A stretch of DNA of 64,000 nt, taken from SZUA-22 sp963751695 (GTDB taxonomy: Bacteria; Bacteroidota; Ignavibacteria; Ignavibacteriales; Melioribacteraceae). The notes beneath the pieces are model-generated. The model saw only the letters and a list, made by a program, of their open reading frames with translations. It ran no database searches and was not told where the DNA came from. The translations under genes were made by a program, and so were the position numbers. Shown here piece after piece: positions 20,718 to 29,708 of the stretch (positions within the stretch are counted from its first letter, which is position 1; the number at the start of each line of letters is the position of its first letter). Location: contig CAVVVP010000002.1 of NCBI GenBank assembly GCA_963751695.1, positions 372,001 through 436,000 on the forward strand. The letters run 5' to 3'.

Positions 20718-21491
20718 TTAAAATACTAAAGTCCAAAGTAAATAATCAAGAATTAAAATCATTGCAGCTGATAAAACGAAAGAACGAATGGTAGATAAAC
20801 CAACTCCTTCAGCACCTCCTACGGTTCTAAAACCAATATGACATCCAAGAAGAGCTGTCATACCCCCAAAAATTAAACCCTTGGTCATTCCAAAAGTAAA
20901 ATCACTGATCATGAAATATCTTTTTACTGAATCAAAAAAAACTGCATATGAAACTCCAAGAAAATAGTTCGAAATAAAGTACGCTCCAGCCACTGCAATT
21001 ACATTTGCAAAAATTACTAATATTGGCATCATCACAATTGATGCATAAAATCTTGGCATTGCCAAATATCTAACCGGACTTATTCCCATTGTTTCTAAAG
21101 CATCAATTTGTTCTGTAACCCTCATGGAACCTAATTCTGCAGCAATTGATGCTCCGACTCTTCCAGCAATTACAATAGCAGTAAGGACCGGCCCTAGTTC
21201 TGTAATAATTGCTCGACTTGTTGCAGTTCCAAGAAAAGACATTGGTGCAACACCTTTTAGCTGATAAGCTGCTTGCCAAGCAGCAACAGCCCCAGTAAAA
21301 ATTGCAATAACAATTACTAACGGAAGTGAGTTTACTCCAATGTGTTCCATTTGGTAAAATAGAAGCTTTCTGCTTTTATATACTTTTGGAGTAGATTTAA
21401 GAATTGATAAAAAAAGATTGCTTATCTGTCCAATTTCTTGAAAAAAGCCATTCGCGGATCGACCTATTCTTTGTATTGATGTAGTAACCAT
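20718..21491 (-). CDS. mlaE: MlaE-type ABC transporter permease
   Basis: Inner-membrane permease of the phospholipid-trafficking Mla/Mce system. It has 257 residues with about five transmembrane segments. Typical parts: GVNSLPLVIVIAIFTGAVAAWQ, GPVLTAIVIAGRVGASIAAELGSMRVTEQIDALETMGISP, and the C-terminal GCHIGFRTVGGAEGVG. In many genomes the ATPase (mlaF) and MCE protein (mlaD) adjoin it; here neither is next to it, since the following gene is a sugar transferase and the preceding one is divergent ilvE. Confidence 0.9.
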   Translation of the reverse strand: MVTTSIQRIGRSANGFFQEIGQISNLFLSILKSTPKVYKSRKLLFYQMEHIGVNSLPLVIVIAIFTGAVAAWQAAYQLKGVAPMSFLGTATSRAIITELGPVLTAIVIAGRVGASIAAELGSMRVTEQIDALETMGISPVRYLAMPRFYASIVMMPILVIFANVIAVAGAYFISNYFLGVSYAVFFDSVKRYFMISDFTFGMTKGLIFGGMTALLGCHIGFRTVGGAEGVGLSTIRSFVLSAAMILILDYLLWTLVF

Positions 21492-21683
21492 CGCTAGAAT
21501 TATTTAATCTAAAATTAAGACAAAATTAGTCATTTTTTTCTAATTGGGAAATATGAACTTAAATTACTCAATAGTATTTATTTTTTCTTGTATTTGAGGA
21601 TTATTAATCACAAATTTACTATATAATTTAATCTTAATAAACATAAAAACTAGCTCTTTACAAGAGAAATTAAAGGTATTGAT

Positions 21684-22754
21684 ATGAATACTTTATCCTA
21701 CAAATTAGAATCAGTTGATAAAAAAATTAACATCCCTGAAAATCTCGTTTTTGGAAGAACTTTTTCAACTCATATTTTTGAAATGGATTACATAGCAGAA
21801 GAAGGTGGATGGATTAATCCTGCAATTAAAAAGTTTGATGATATTAACATTAGCCCTGCAGCTCTTGTTTTTCACTACGGTCAAGCAATTTTTGAAGGAT
21901 TAAAAGCTTACATTCAAGATGATGGTCAAGTTGTTATGTTCAGACCAGAGAAAAATTTGGAGAGACTGAATAATTCAGCGAGAAAGATGTGCATTCCCGA
22001 GATAGATGTTGAATTTGTTTTGAATTCTCTAAAAGAACTAATAAAAATTGATAAAGACTGGATTCCTAGAAAACCTGGATATTCACTTTACATACGTCCA
22101 GTAGTTTTTGCCACAGATCCTTTTCTTGGTGTTAAGCCAGGAGAAAATTACAAATTCATGATAATGCTAAGTCCGGTAGGACCATATTATCCTGAAGGAT
22201 TTCATCCAGTTCCAATTATGGTTACCGATAAATTTGTACGTGCTGTAAGAGGTGGAGTTGGAGATTGCAAAACAGCTGGTAACTATGCTGCTTCTCTCCT
22301 TGCCCAAAAAGAGGCAATAAAGCAAGGATTTACGCAGGTTCTTTATCTTGATGCTTTAGAGCAAAAATACATCGAAGAAGTTGGAACGATGAACATGTTT
22401 GTTCAATTCAAAGATGAAGTTGCAACACCAAGGTTATCTGGAACTATTTTACCTGGAATTACTCGTCTCTCAGTTCTGGAAATTTTAAAAAATTGGGGAT
22501 ACAACATAAGCGAACGGGATGTTTCTTTACACGAAATTATTGAGGCTTACAATAACCAAAACCTTTTAGAACTATTTGGAACTGGAACAGCAGCAGTAAT
22601 TTCCTCAATTGGGAAATTGAGGTATAATGATCTAGAACTTAAATTTAATGAAGATCATGCTGGCGAGTTAGGAACAAAATTATATGCTGAACTTACAGGC
22701 ATCCAATATGGAAAAATAGAAGATAAATACGGCTGGTTAACAAAAGTAGAATAA
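21684..22754 (+). CDS. ilvE: Branched-chain amino acid aminotransferase
   Basis: Fold-type IV PLP enzyme that carries out the last step of Leu/Ile/Val synthesis and the first of their breakdown. It has 356 residues, the long BCAT form. The PLP lysine is K196 in GGVGDCKTAGNYAAS. FHYGQAIFEGLKAY near residue 63 and EVGTMNMFV further on are BCAT signatures. ATG at 21684 is preceded by an AT-rich 192-bp divergent region shared with mlaE. It is not linked to other ilv genes in this window. Confidence 0.93.
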   Translation: MNTLSYKLESVDKKINIPENLVFGRTFSTHIFEMDYIAEEGGWINPAIKKFDDINISPAALVFHYGQAIFEGLKAYIQDDGQVVMFRPEKNLERLNNSARKMCIPEIDVEFVLNSLKELIKIDKDWIPRKPGYSLYIRPVVFATDPFLGVKPGENYKFMIMLSPVGPYYPEGFHPVPIMVTDKFVRAVRGGVGDCKTAGNYAASLLAQKEAIKQGFTQVLYLDALEQKYIEEVGTMNMFVQFKDEVATPRLSGTILPGITRLSVLEILKNWGYNISERDVSLHEIIEAYNNQNLLELFGTGTAAVISSIGKLRYNDLELKFNEDHAGELGTKLYAELTGIQYGKIEDKYGWLTKVE

Positions 22755-22777
22755 TTATTTTTCCAAAAAAATAATTC

Positions 22778-22827
22778 TTGACAAGTGCTCCCATGTTCAC
22801 TATATTTGTAGTGAACATGGGAGCACT
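22778..22827 (+). promoter_or_regulatory. lexA promoter overlapped by a 19-bp perfect palindrome (putative LexA operator)
   Basis: TTGACA at 22778-22783 and TATATT at 22801-22806 with a 17-bp spacer make a near-consensus promoter; TATATTTG also fits the Bacteroidota TAnnTTTG element. A perfect inverted repeat fills 22784-22827: left arm AGTGCTCCCATGTTCACTA, 6-base centre, right arm the exact complement. It covers the spacer, the -10, the likely start point and the leader up to 3 bases before the lexA ATG. Position and symmetry suggest a LexA autoregulatory site; binding is inferred. Confidence 0.8.
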
Positions 22828-22830
22828 AAT

Positions 22831-23469
22831 ATGAAGCATGAACTTACCGACAGACAGAAATCTATATTTGAATTCATTAAAAACTATATCAATGATAATG
22901 GGTACCCGCCAACTTATCGTGAAATTGGGTATGAATTCGATATTTCCAGTACTTTTGGTGTTAAACGTCACATTGATGCACTGATTAAAAAGAACTATTT
23001 AAGTATTGCTAAAAATTCAAATCGAACACTTTCTATTAATGAAATCCATTTTGATCCTTCCTCCCCAAATAAAGAAAATCAAATATTAGAATTACCAATC
23101 GTTGGTCGTGTTGCTGCCGGTCAGCCAATTCTTGCGGAGGAGAACATCGAGGGAACATTTTGTGTTGATCAAAGTCTAATTGGTGGAAAATCTGACTGTT
23201 TTGCTCTTAAAGTTAAGGGTGATAGTATGATAAATGCCGGAATATTTGAAGGTGATATCGTAATTGTTAATCCTCAAAGAGATGCCAATAATGGAGAGAT
23301 TATAGTTGCACTTTTAGGAGCCGAAGCTACCTTAAAAAGATTTGAAAAAAAGAATAATAGCTTTGCTCTGATACCTGAAAATGATAATTACGAAAGAATT
23401 GGCGTTAGTAAGAACGACGATTTCTCAATTGTTGGTAAAGCAATTGGTGTTTTTAGAATGTATAATTGA
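22831..23469 (+). CDS. lexA: LexA repressor
   Basis: SOS-response repressor and self-cleaving protease. It has 212 residues. The N-terminal winged helix contains LTDRQKSIFEFIKNYINDNGYPPTYREI, typical of LexA. The cleavage site is Ala96-Gly97 in VGRVAAGQP. The catalytic Ser132 (GDSM) and Lys169 (TLKRF) are both present, so it should respond to RecA. The DNA-recognition helix (SSTFGVKRHIDAL) differs from the E. coli sequence, in line with an unusual operator. It is followed 10 bp later by an unknown gene that is probably cotranscribed. Confidence 0.94.
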   Translation: MKHELTDRQKSIFEFIKNYINDNGYPPTYREIGYEFDISSTFGVKRHIDALIKKNYLSIAKNSNRTLSINEIHFDPSSPNKENQILELPIVGRVAAGQPILAEENIEGTFCVDQSLIGGKSDCFALKVKGDSMINAGIFEGDIVIVNPQRDANNGEIIVALLGAEATLKRFEKKNNSFALIPENDNYERIGVSKNDDFSIVGKAIGVFRMYN

Positions 23470-23479
23470 AAGGTTCATT

Positions 23480-24115
23480 ATGAAAACTGAATTATTCGCT
23501 AATGCAATTTTGAAAAGAAATAAGGTTAAAATTTTATATAATCTTAAAGAGACACTATTAGAGCCCTATTTTATTAGTAGAAATAGGAATGGTAAAAAAG
23601 TGGTTTTCGGGAGGATAAATAATTCAGCTGAAATTAAAATGATTGAATATGATAAAATATTTAACATTAAAGTATTAAATTATTCACATTTTTCTCCAAT
23701 TATTCCGATTTTAAATCTGAGATTTAAAATGACTAGAATGACCGACAAAGAAAAAGTAGATTCTTTAATAAAACATTTCTGGAAAAACGGATTCCTAACT
23801 GTAAGTCGTAAGCATGGAAACTATTTACCAGATCCCACACCAATTGGCGATTATCAAATAGATGCTGTTGGCAAGTTGAATAAAAAATTCGTTTTAGGAT
23901 TAAACCTGACTAAAGATGATATTCAAAACCCAAGCATTTTAAAAAAGATAAAATTTTTAGCTTCTCAAAAAAGTAAATTCTCAATGCAGAAAGTTTCACT
24001 TTATTTAGGCTGCCCAGATGATCTTTGCGAAGAATTAGAATTACTACTTATACAAATAGATGAATCACTCAGAAAAAATATAAAGATAGTTTCCACTTCT
24101 GATGATGAAAAATAA
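23480..24115 (+). CDS. Hypothetical protein cotranscribed with lexA, weakly WYL-like
   Basis: 211 residues starting MKTELFANAILKRNK; longer upstream readings overlap lexA out of frame and are unlikely. The ATG at 23480 is preceded by AAAGG. The first ~70 residues (AILKRNKVKILYN...EPYFISRNRNGKKVVFGRINN...KMIEYDKIFNIKVL) have the rhythm of a WYL-type ligand-binding domain, without the WYL triplet. The rest shows LGLNLTKDDIQNP, a stretch of basic residues and a CPDDLCEELELLL segment; no transmembrane helix or signal. No function is claimed. Its place after lexA suggests a possible DNA-damage link. Confidence 0.55.
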   Translation: MKTELFANAILKRNKVKILYNLKETLLEPYFISRNRNGKKVVFGRINNSAEIKMIEYDKIFNIKVLNYSHFSPIIPILNLRFKMTRMTDKEKVDSLIKHFWKNGFLTVSRKHGNYLPDPTPIGDYQIDAVGKLNKKFVLGLNLTKDDIQNPSILKKIKFLASQKSKFSMQKVSLYLGCPDDLCEELELLLIQIDESLRKNIKIVSTSDDEK

Positions 24116-24237
24116 TTCTATTATTACATCTTTCCCCACCCATTAATTAATTTTAATTTTTCAGAATCAATTTCTGAATGCTGTTGTATAAGACTAGATG
24201 TGTCTTAGGTCAAAAATTCGTATAACATGTAATAATC

Positions 24238-24266
24238 TTGACATTTAGACACTCGCCACCTATTTT
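24238..24266 (+). promoter_or_regulatory. Putative promoter of the uppS-bamA-lpx envelope operon
   Basis: TTGACA at 24238-24243, a 17-bp spacer, then TATTTT at 24261-24266. The start codon of uppS is 32 bases further on. No other equally good promoter is seen in this gap between the 24115 stop and uppS. Confidence 0.5.
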
Positions 24267-24298
24267 GAGTAGTCTTTTTAAAAATTATTGGAAAGTGA

Positions 24299-25078
24299 GT
24301 GAAAAAGGTTTTATCGGACACTAAAAAAGAGCAAATTGAGAAGATAAAACAAGAAGGAAATATCCCTAAACATATTGCTATTATTATGGATGGCAATGGT
24401 CGATGGGCTAAGAACAAAGGTCTCCCCAGAGTTGCAGGTCACAAAAGAGGAATTGAAACTGTTAGAGAAATAGTTGAGGCATGTGCCCATCTTGGAGTTC
24501 AATTTCTTACCTTATACACTTTTTCTACTGAGAATTGGAAAAGACCCAAAAACGAAGTCTCTACTTTAATGAGACTGATTGTTAAGAGTTTAAAAAATGA
24601 AACAGATGAACTGAACAAAAATAATATTAAGTTAACTGCAATTGGTAATATTGAAAAATTACCAGATCAGGTAAGTGCAGAATTAGAATACTCATTTGAG
24701 AAAACGAGTAGGAATACAAAAATGAACCTCAACCTTGCTTTGAGCTACAGTGGCAGGTGGGAAATTACCAAAGCGGTTCAAAATATATGTAAAAAAGTTA
24801 CTGAAAAATCTTTAAGAATTGAAGATATCGATGATTCGGTAATCTCCAAACATTTGGATACAGTTGATATGCCCGATCCTGAACTTGTAATAAGAAGTGG
24901 AGGTGAGATGCGAGTAAGCAATTTTTTACTGTGGCAAATAGCGTATTCAGAAATATTTGTAACTGATGTTTTATGGCCAGAATTTAGCACAAATGATTTG
25001 ATTGATGCAATAAAGGAATTCCAAACGAGAGAGAGAAGATTCGGACTTGTCAGCGAGCAGATTGAAAATAAAAGATGA
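24299..25078 (+). CDS. uppS: Isoprenyl transferase (undecaprenyl diphosphate synthase)
   Basis: Cis-prenyltransferase making the C55 lipid carrier for peptidoglycan and O-antigen. It has 259 residues with a GTG start at 24299. Signatures: HIAIIMDGNGRWAKNKGLPRVAGHKRG (catalytic Asp in MDGNGRWA), TLYTFSTENWKRP, and the C-terminal LVIRSGGEMRVSNFLLWQIAYSE that binds the pyrophosphate. In most bacteria uppS is followed by cdsA; here bamA follows directly, overlapping the uppS end by about 30 bases. First gene of a 21-kb run of envelope genes. Confidence 0.95.
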   Translation: MKKVLSDTKKEQIEKIKQEGNIPKHIAIIMDGNGRWAKNKGLPRVAGHKRGIETVREIVEACAHLGVQFLTLYTFSTENWKRPKNEVSTLMRLIVKSLKNETDELNKNNIKLTAIGNIEKLPDQVSAELEYSFEKTSRNTKMNLNLALSYSGRWEITKAVQNICKKVTEKSLRIEDIDDSVISKHLDTVDMPDPELVIRSGGEMRVSNFLLWQIAYSEIFVTDVLWPEFSTNDLIDAIKEFQTRERRFGLVSEQIENKR

Positions 25079-27578
25079 AATCACATACACTCCGATAGCT
25101 TGGATTAGTTTTAGCTTATTACTTGTAGTTTTTTCTTATGTAAATGTTTTTCCTCAATTACAGAAAGCTAACTACAAGATATTAGGAATTACTGTCGAAG
25201 GAAACACTTCCGCTGATGCATCGACTATTATTGCAAACAGTGGATTAAAGGTTGGAGACGAAATTGAAATCCCCGGCGATCAAACCTTGAATGCTATTAG
25301 GCGGTTGTGGAAACTGGGCCTTTTTACATCCGATATAAGTATTGACGTTGATAAAAAAGTTGACACTGGTGTATTCCTTGTTATTAGAGTTGAGGAACAT
25401 CCAAGAATTGAAAAGTATATTTTCAAAGGGAATGATGAACTTGATGAAGAGGATTTGGATAAAGTGGTAACTTTCGTAGCAGGTCAAATATTGAAACCAC
25501 AAGCCATCTACAAATCTGTTCGGGATATGAAAAAGCTCTATGATGAGGAAAGTTTAATGAATGCTGTAATTGTTCCAGTCCTTTATTCTTTTGAACGAGC
25601 TGATACAACAGATGAAGATGAAGTTACAATTACTTGGGTAAGTAAAGAAGGCCCAGATGAGAATGAAGAGACTATTTATGATTTTAATCCAGAAAGTAAA
25701 AGAGATATAGTCCAAAGAATTCGAGAAAGATTACTTCTAGTATATAACATTGAAGAAGGTGAAGAAGTAGACGTCAGATCAATTACATTTGAAGGAAATA
25801 CGGCATACGATGATGAAGACTTAAAATCAGAATTTGACGAAACCTCAGAACCAGTCTGGTGGAAATTTTGGTCGGATAATACTTTTAGTAAAGAGGATTA
25901 CAAAGCTGATAAAGAAATACTCAAGAATTTTTACAACAGTGAGGGATATCGTGATTTTGAAATAATCAGCGACTCTTTAAATTTTAATGATGATAAAACT
26001 GAAGTAGATGTTGTTATCAACATAAATGAAGGTCCTTTAATAAAAGTAAGAAATATAATCTGGGAAGGAAATTCTGTTTATAGTGATGATATACTAAATG
26101 CAAGACTAGATTTTATTAAAGGTGATGTTTATGATCTTGAAAGATTCAATCAGAACCTCAGGTTTAACGAAAGCCAAAGTGATGTTAGTTCTGTATATCA
26201 GGATAATGGGTATCTCGGATTCAGTCTAGAAACCAAAGAAGAGAGAGTTGCGGAAGATTCAATTGATATTTACATAACCATCAGAGAAAATCAGAGGTTT
26301 AAAGTTGGTGGAATTGATATAGCTGGAAATACAAAAACAAAAGATAAGATTGTCAGACGCGAGCTTTACACAGTTCCAGGAGATTATTTTAGTCGATCTG
26401 CAATCTTTACAAGCCTCCAGCAGCTAGCTAACCTTCAATACTTCAATGTTGAAAAACTTTATACTGAAGGTATTGATTATAAACCTGTGAATGACAGCAC
26501 AGTAAACTTAGCTTATTCTGTTGAGGAAAAATCAAGCGATTATCTTAATGCTTCCGTTGGGTACAGTGGCAGTTGGGGATTCAGCGGATCTATTGGTGTT
26601 ACTCTTACAAACTTCGATATTGCAAATCCATTTTCTATGGGCGGTGGTCAAATTTTAAATTTCAACTGGCAGTTTGGTGTCGGAAACTTTTACAGAACTT
26701 TTAATATTGGTTTTACAGAACCTTGGTTTTTAGATACACCGACTATGGTTGGATTTGACATTTTTGATACCAGACAAAGATACATTTATGATTTATCACA
26801 AACGGGTATTACGCTGAAAGCTGGGCGAAGGCTCAAGTGGCCGGATAAATACTTTTATGTTCAAGGTATTTTGAGATACCAATACAACAATATTATAAAC
26901 GGATCATCGTATTACCAAGAAGGGACATACAATCAGTTTACAGCAGGTTTAACTCTCACTAGGACGGATATTGATAATCCGGTCTTCCCTTCTCGTGGGT
27001 CAAAATTTTGGATTAGTGGAGAAATCAGTGGGGGTCCATTCTTGCCCGGTGATGTTGACTACTTAAAACTTCAATTTAAAACAGATTTTTATAGAAGGTT
27101 ATTCAACTCAAACAGATTGGTATTCTATGCAGGATTCGACATTGGTTATATAGAAGAACTCAAAGCAGGAACTCCGATACAACCATTTGAATATTTTTAT
27201 ATGGGCGGTAATGGACTGGTGATTGCCACGACACCACTCCGTGGATACGAAGACAGAAGTGTTGGGCCAAGAAGTTCATTCGGACAAATAATTGGTGGAA
27301 GTGTAATGTCAAGATATGTTCTTGAGCTTAGGGCGGCATTAACTCTTGAGCCGATGCCGATATATATAATTGCTTTTGCAGAGGCTGGGAATGTTTGGGA
27401 GGACTTAAGACAAGCAGATTTTTATGATCTTCGCAGATCAGTCGGTATAGGTGCAAGAATTTTAATTAATCCAATTGGACTGATAGGATTTGATTATGGT
27501 TACGGATTTGATAGACCAATAGTCGATGGGCAAAGAGCCCAGTGGTTATTTCACTTTCAATTTGGAAAAGGTTTTTAA
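25047..27578 (+). CDS. bamA: Outer-membrane protein assembly factor BamA
   Basis: Central pore of the BAM complex that inserts beta-barrel proteins into the outer membrane. It has 843 residues from TTG 25047 (preceded by GAGAGAG), or 838 from TTG 25062; both overlap uppS. A signal peptide lies in ISFSLLLVVFSYVNVFPQ. POTRA-type repeats run from about residue 40 (YKILGITVEGN, IEKYIFKGN, VRSITFEGN, VRNIIWEGN, VGGIDIAGN - five copies of the conserved turn). The Omp85 barrel occupies the last ~370 residues, ending FHFQFGKGF with the terminal aromatic. It carries the VRGY-like segment TPLRGYEDRSVG. Confidence 0.95.
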   Translation: MSASRLKIKDEITYTPIAWISFSLLLVVFSYVNVFPQLQKANYKILGITVEGNTSADASTIIANSGLKVGDEIEIPGDQTLNAIRRLWKLGLFTSDISIDVDKKVDTGVFLVIRVEEHPRIEKYIFKGNDELDEEDLDKVVTFVAGQILKPQAIYKSVRDMKKLYDEESLMNAVIVPVLYSFERADTTDEDEVTITWVSKEGPDENEETIYDFNPESKRDIVQRIRERLLLVYNIEEGEEVDVRSITFEGNTAYDDEDLKSEFDETSEPVWWKFWSDNTFSKEDYKADKEILKNFYNSEGYRDFEIISDSLNFNDDKTEVDVVININEGPLIKVRNIIWEGNSVYSDDILNARLDFIKGDVYDLERFNQNLRFNESQSDVSSVYQDNGYLGFSLETKEERVAEDSIDIYITIRENQRFKVGGIDIAGNTKTKDKIVRRELYTVPGDYFSRSAIFTSLQQLANLQYFNVEKLYTEGIDYKPVNDSTVNLAYSVEEKSSDYLNASVGYSGSWGFSGSIGVTLTNFDIANPFSMGGGQILNFNWQFGVGNFYRTFNIGFTEPWFLDTPTMVGFDIFDTRQRYIYDLSQTGITLKAGRRLKWPDKYFYVQGILRYQYNNIINGSSYYQEGTYNQFTAGLTLTRTDIDNPVFPSRGSKFWISGEISGGPFLPGDVDYLKLQFKTDFYRRLFNSNRLVFYAGFDIGYIEELKAGTPIQPFEYFYMGGNGLVIATTPLRGYEDRSVGPRSSFGQIIGGSVMSRYVLELRAALTLEPMPIYIIAFAEAGNVWEDLRQADFYDLRRSVGIGARILINPIGLIGFDYGYGFDRPIVDGQRAQWLFHFQFGKGF

Positions 27579-27611
27579 TAATTTAAATTAATTCATTAAT
27601 ATGAGGTTCAC

Positions 27612-28112
27612 GTGAAAAAGTTACTAATTGCCATTCTTTTAATTGGTGCTATAAGCATCAGTGCTCAAAATCAAAAGATTGGTTATGTTGATTCGCAAGT
27701 TTTATTTCAGAATTATGCTCCTGCAATAAAAGCTCAGCAAGATCTACAATTACTGCAACAAAGCTGGGCAAGAGAAAGAGACAGCTTAACAGTATTATTT
27801 CAAGAAAAAGTTGGTTCTTATCAAAATCAAAAAGCAATGATGACACCACAAAAACAAGCTGAAACTGAACAGCAATTACTAGCTGAACAGAATTCAATCT
27901 TACAAAGAGAACAGCAGATCGTTGCAAGAGGTCAAACAATGATGAAACCAATCAGAGATGCTGTAAACAAAGCGATCCAAGATGTTGCTAAGACAGAAAA
28001 AATGAGCTTTGTGATGGATAAAGGTGTTGAAGGTGTAGTAAGTATTTTACACTATGCTGATGCTGAATATGATGTAACATACAAAGTGCTTGATAGATTA
28101 AAAAAGAATTAA
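27612..28112 (+). CDS. Skp/OmpH-type periplasmic chaperone (copy 1)
   Basis: 166 residues with a GTG start and a signal peptide (KLLIAILLIGAISISAQ, cleavage about residue 19). The mature protein is a long glutamine-rich helical hairpin (residues ~35-110), the OmpH/Skp fold with its first strand NQKIGYVDSQVLFQN. Skp holds unfolded outer-membrane proteins on their way to BamA, and the gene lies 33 bp after bamA, supporting that role. It is followed by a second copy. Confidence 0.87.
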   Translation: MKKLLIAILLIGAISISAQNQKIGYVDSQVLFQNYAPAIKAQQDLQLLQQSWARERDSLTVLFQEKVGSYQNQKAMMTPQKQAETEQQLLAEQNSILQREQQIVARGQTMMKPIRDAVNKAIQDVAKTEKMSFVMDKGVEGVVSILHYADAEYDVTYKVLDRLKKN

Positions 28113-28133
28113 ATTTAATCATTGGAAAAAATC

Positions 28134-28649
28134 ATGCAGAAGTTAAAAATCTTTTTTGTAAGTATAGCCCTGTTACTTCCTAGTGTAATCTTCGGACAAC
28201 TGAATATTGGCTATGTTGACTCTAATACCATATTAAAACAGCTTCCTGATGCCCAAGATGCACAAAAGAGGTTAGATGCATTAGTGCAAGAATGGAAAGA
28301 AGAAATTCAAAAGATGGAGAGAGAGTTAAATACAAAGAGAACTGATTTTGAAAAAACGAAACTCATAATGAGCGACACAAAAAGGATTCAAATTGAATCT
28401 GAAATTTCAAAATTAGAAAATGATATTGCCAATTTCCGTCAGGGTAAGTTTGGGTATCAGGGCGAGTTATATACACAGCAAGCAGAGATTATGAAACCGG
28501 TTCAGAATAAGGTGTTTCTAGCAATTGAGGCTGTTGCTGAAGAAGAAGAACTTGATTATGTGTTTGACAGAAGTGGCGATATTTTATTTCTTTACGCAAA
28601 AGAAGAACATGATATAACTAGTTTAGTTATTAAATATTTAAAAGATTAG
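28134..28649 (+). CDS. Skp/OmpH-type periplasmic chaperone (copy 2)
   Basis: 171 residues from ATG 28134, with GGA 7 bases upstream; a TTG at 28122 would add four residues. The signal peptide is KLKIFFVSIALLLPSVIFG. It then has LNIGYVDSNTILKQLPDAQDAQKRL and a charged coiled-coil (EIQKMERELNTKRTDFEK, SEISKLENDI). It matches copy 1 in plan but differs in sequence: charged rather than glutamine-rich helices. The two copies are 21 bp apart and form tandem paralogues between bamA and lpxD, the usual skp position. Confidence 0.87.
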   Translation: MQKLKIFFVSIALLLPSVIFGQLNIGYVDSNTILKQLPDAQDAQKRLDALVQEWKEEIQKMERELNTKRTDFEKTKLIMSDTKRIQIESEISKLENDIANFRQGKFGYQGELYTQQAEIMKPVQNKVFLAIEAVAEEEELDYVFDRSGDILFLYAKEEHDITSLVIKYLKD

Positions 28650-28652
28650 ATT

Positions 28653-29708
28653 ATGGAAATTACTGTTCAAGAAGTGGCCGATCTTGTACAAGGCAAAATT
28701 TATGGAGATCCGACTTTTACAATTCTGGGGATCTCCAAAATTCATGAGGCAAAAGAAGGTGATTTAACATTTCTCTATCTCTCTACTTATCAAAAGCATA
28801 TCGATTCAACCAATGCTTCAGTTGTCTTGGTAAATTCACAATTTCAAAAAACTAGAGATGATTTAATTTATATCGAAGTGGAAAAACCAGATGCAGCTGT
28901 TCAAACTCTTATTAGAAATATTTTTGGAACTCCTAAACTTATAGAAGGAATCGATCCAAGTGCCTCTATTTCTCCTTCTGCTGAAATTGGAAAAGATGTA
29001 AACATTGGAAAAAATGTTGTTATTGCTAGAAATTGTAGGATTGGCGATAGGACAACAATTTATCATAACACCGTAATTCTTGAGAATTCAATAATTGGAA
29101 GTCAATCAATAATCTACCCTAATTCAACAATATGTCATGATTGTATAATTGGAAATAATGTGATTATCCACCCCAATACAGTTGTTGGTTCGGATGGATT
29201 TGGTTATACAATTAATGAAAAGGGAGAGCATAGTAAAGTTCCTCAAATTGGAAACGTTATTATTGAAGATGACGTGGAACTAGGTTCCAATGTATCAATC
29301 GACAGAGCCGCCTTGGGTTCTACAATAATTAGACGGGGAGTAAAAATTGATAATCTTGTTCAGATTGCTCATAATGTTGAAATTGGAGAGAACTCTGCAC
29401 TTTCTGGTCAGGTAGGTATTGCTGGTAGTACAATTGTAGGTAAAAATTGTATATTTGGAGGTCAGGTAGGATTATCTGGGCATATCACAATCACTGATGG
29501 TGTAATGGTTGGTGCTAGAGGCGGAGTCTCAAAGTCTTTAACTGAGCCTGGAAAGTACTTTGGTGCACCAGCAAAAAATTATCGAGTGGCATTTAAAGAA
29601 GAAGCTCACATAAGAAATCTAGAAAAATATAGTAAGCAGATTAATGAACTTGTACAAAAAGTTAAGCAGCTTGAAGAATTAATAAAAAAGAGCAAAGGAA
29701 ATAGTTAA
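28653..29708 (+). CDS. lpxD: UDP-3-O-(3-hydroxyacyl)glucosamine N-acyltransferase
   Basis: Third step of lipid A synthesis, adding the N-linked acyl chain. It has 351 residues: an N-terminal uridine-binding domain (1-100) then a left-handed beta-helix of hexapeptide repeats (IGKNVVIARNCRIGD, IGNNVIIHPNTVVG). The catalytic-type His lies in VQIAHNVEIGENS. NPxxxx-like GSDGFGYTINEKG is a strong LpxD signature. The last ~30 residues form a helix. Its stop overlaps the lpxC start (TAATG). Confidence 0.95.
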   Translation: MEITVQEVADLVQGKIYGDPTFTILGISKIHEAKEGDLTFLYLSTYQKHIDSTNASVVLVNSQFQKTRDDLIYIEVEKPDAAVQTLIRNIFGTPKLIEGIDPSASISPSAEIGKDVNIGKNVVIARNCRIGDRTTIYHNTVILENSIIGSQSIIYPNSTICHDCIIGNNVIIHPNTVVGSDGFGYTINEKGEHSKVPQIGNVIIEDDVELGSNVSIDRAALGSTIIRRGVKIDNLVQIAHNVEIGENSALSGQVGIAGSTIVGKNCIFGGQVGLSGHITITDGVMVGARGGVSKSLTEPGKYFGAPAKNYRVAFKEEAHIRNLEKYSKQINELVQKVKQLEELIKKSKGNS

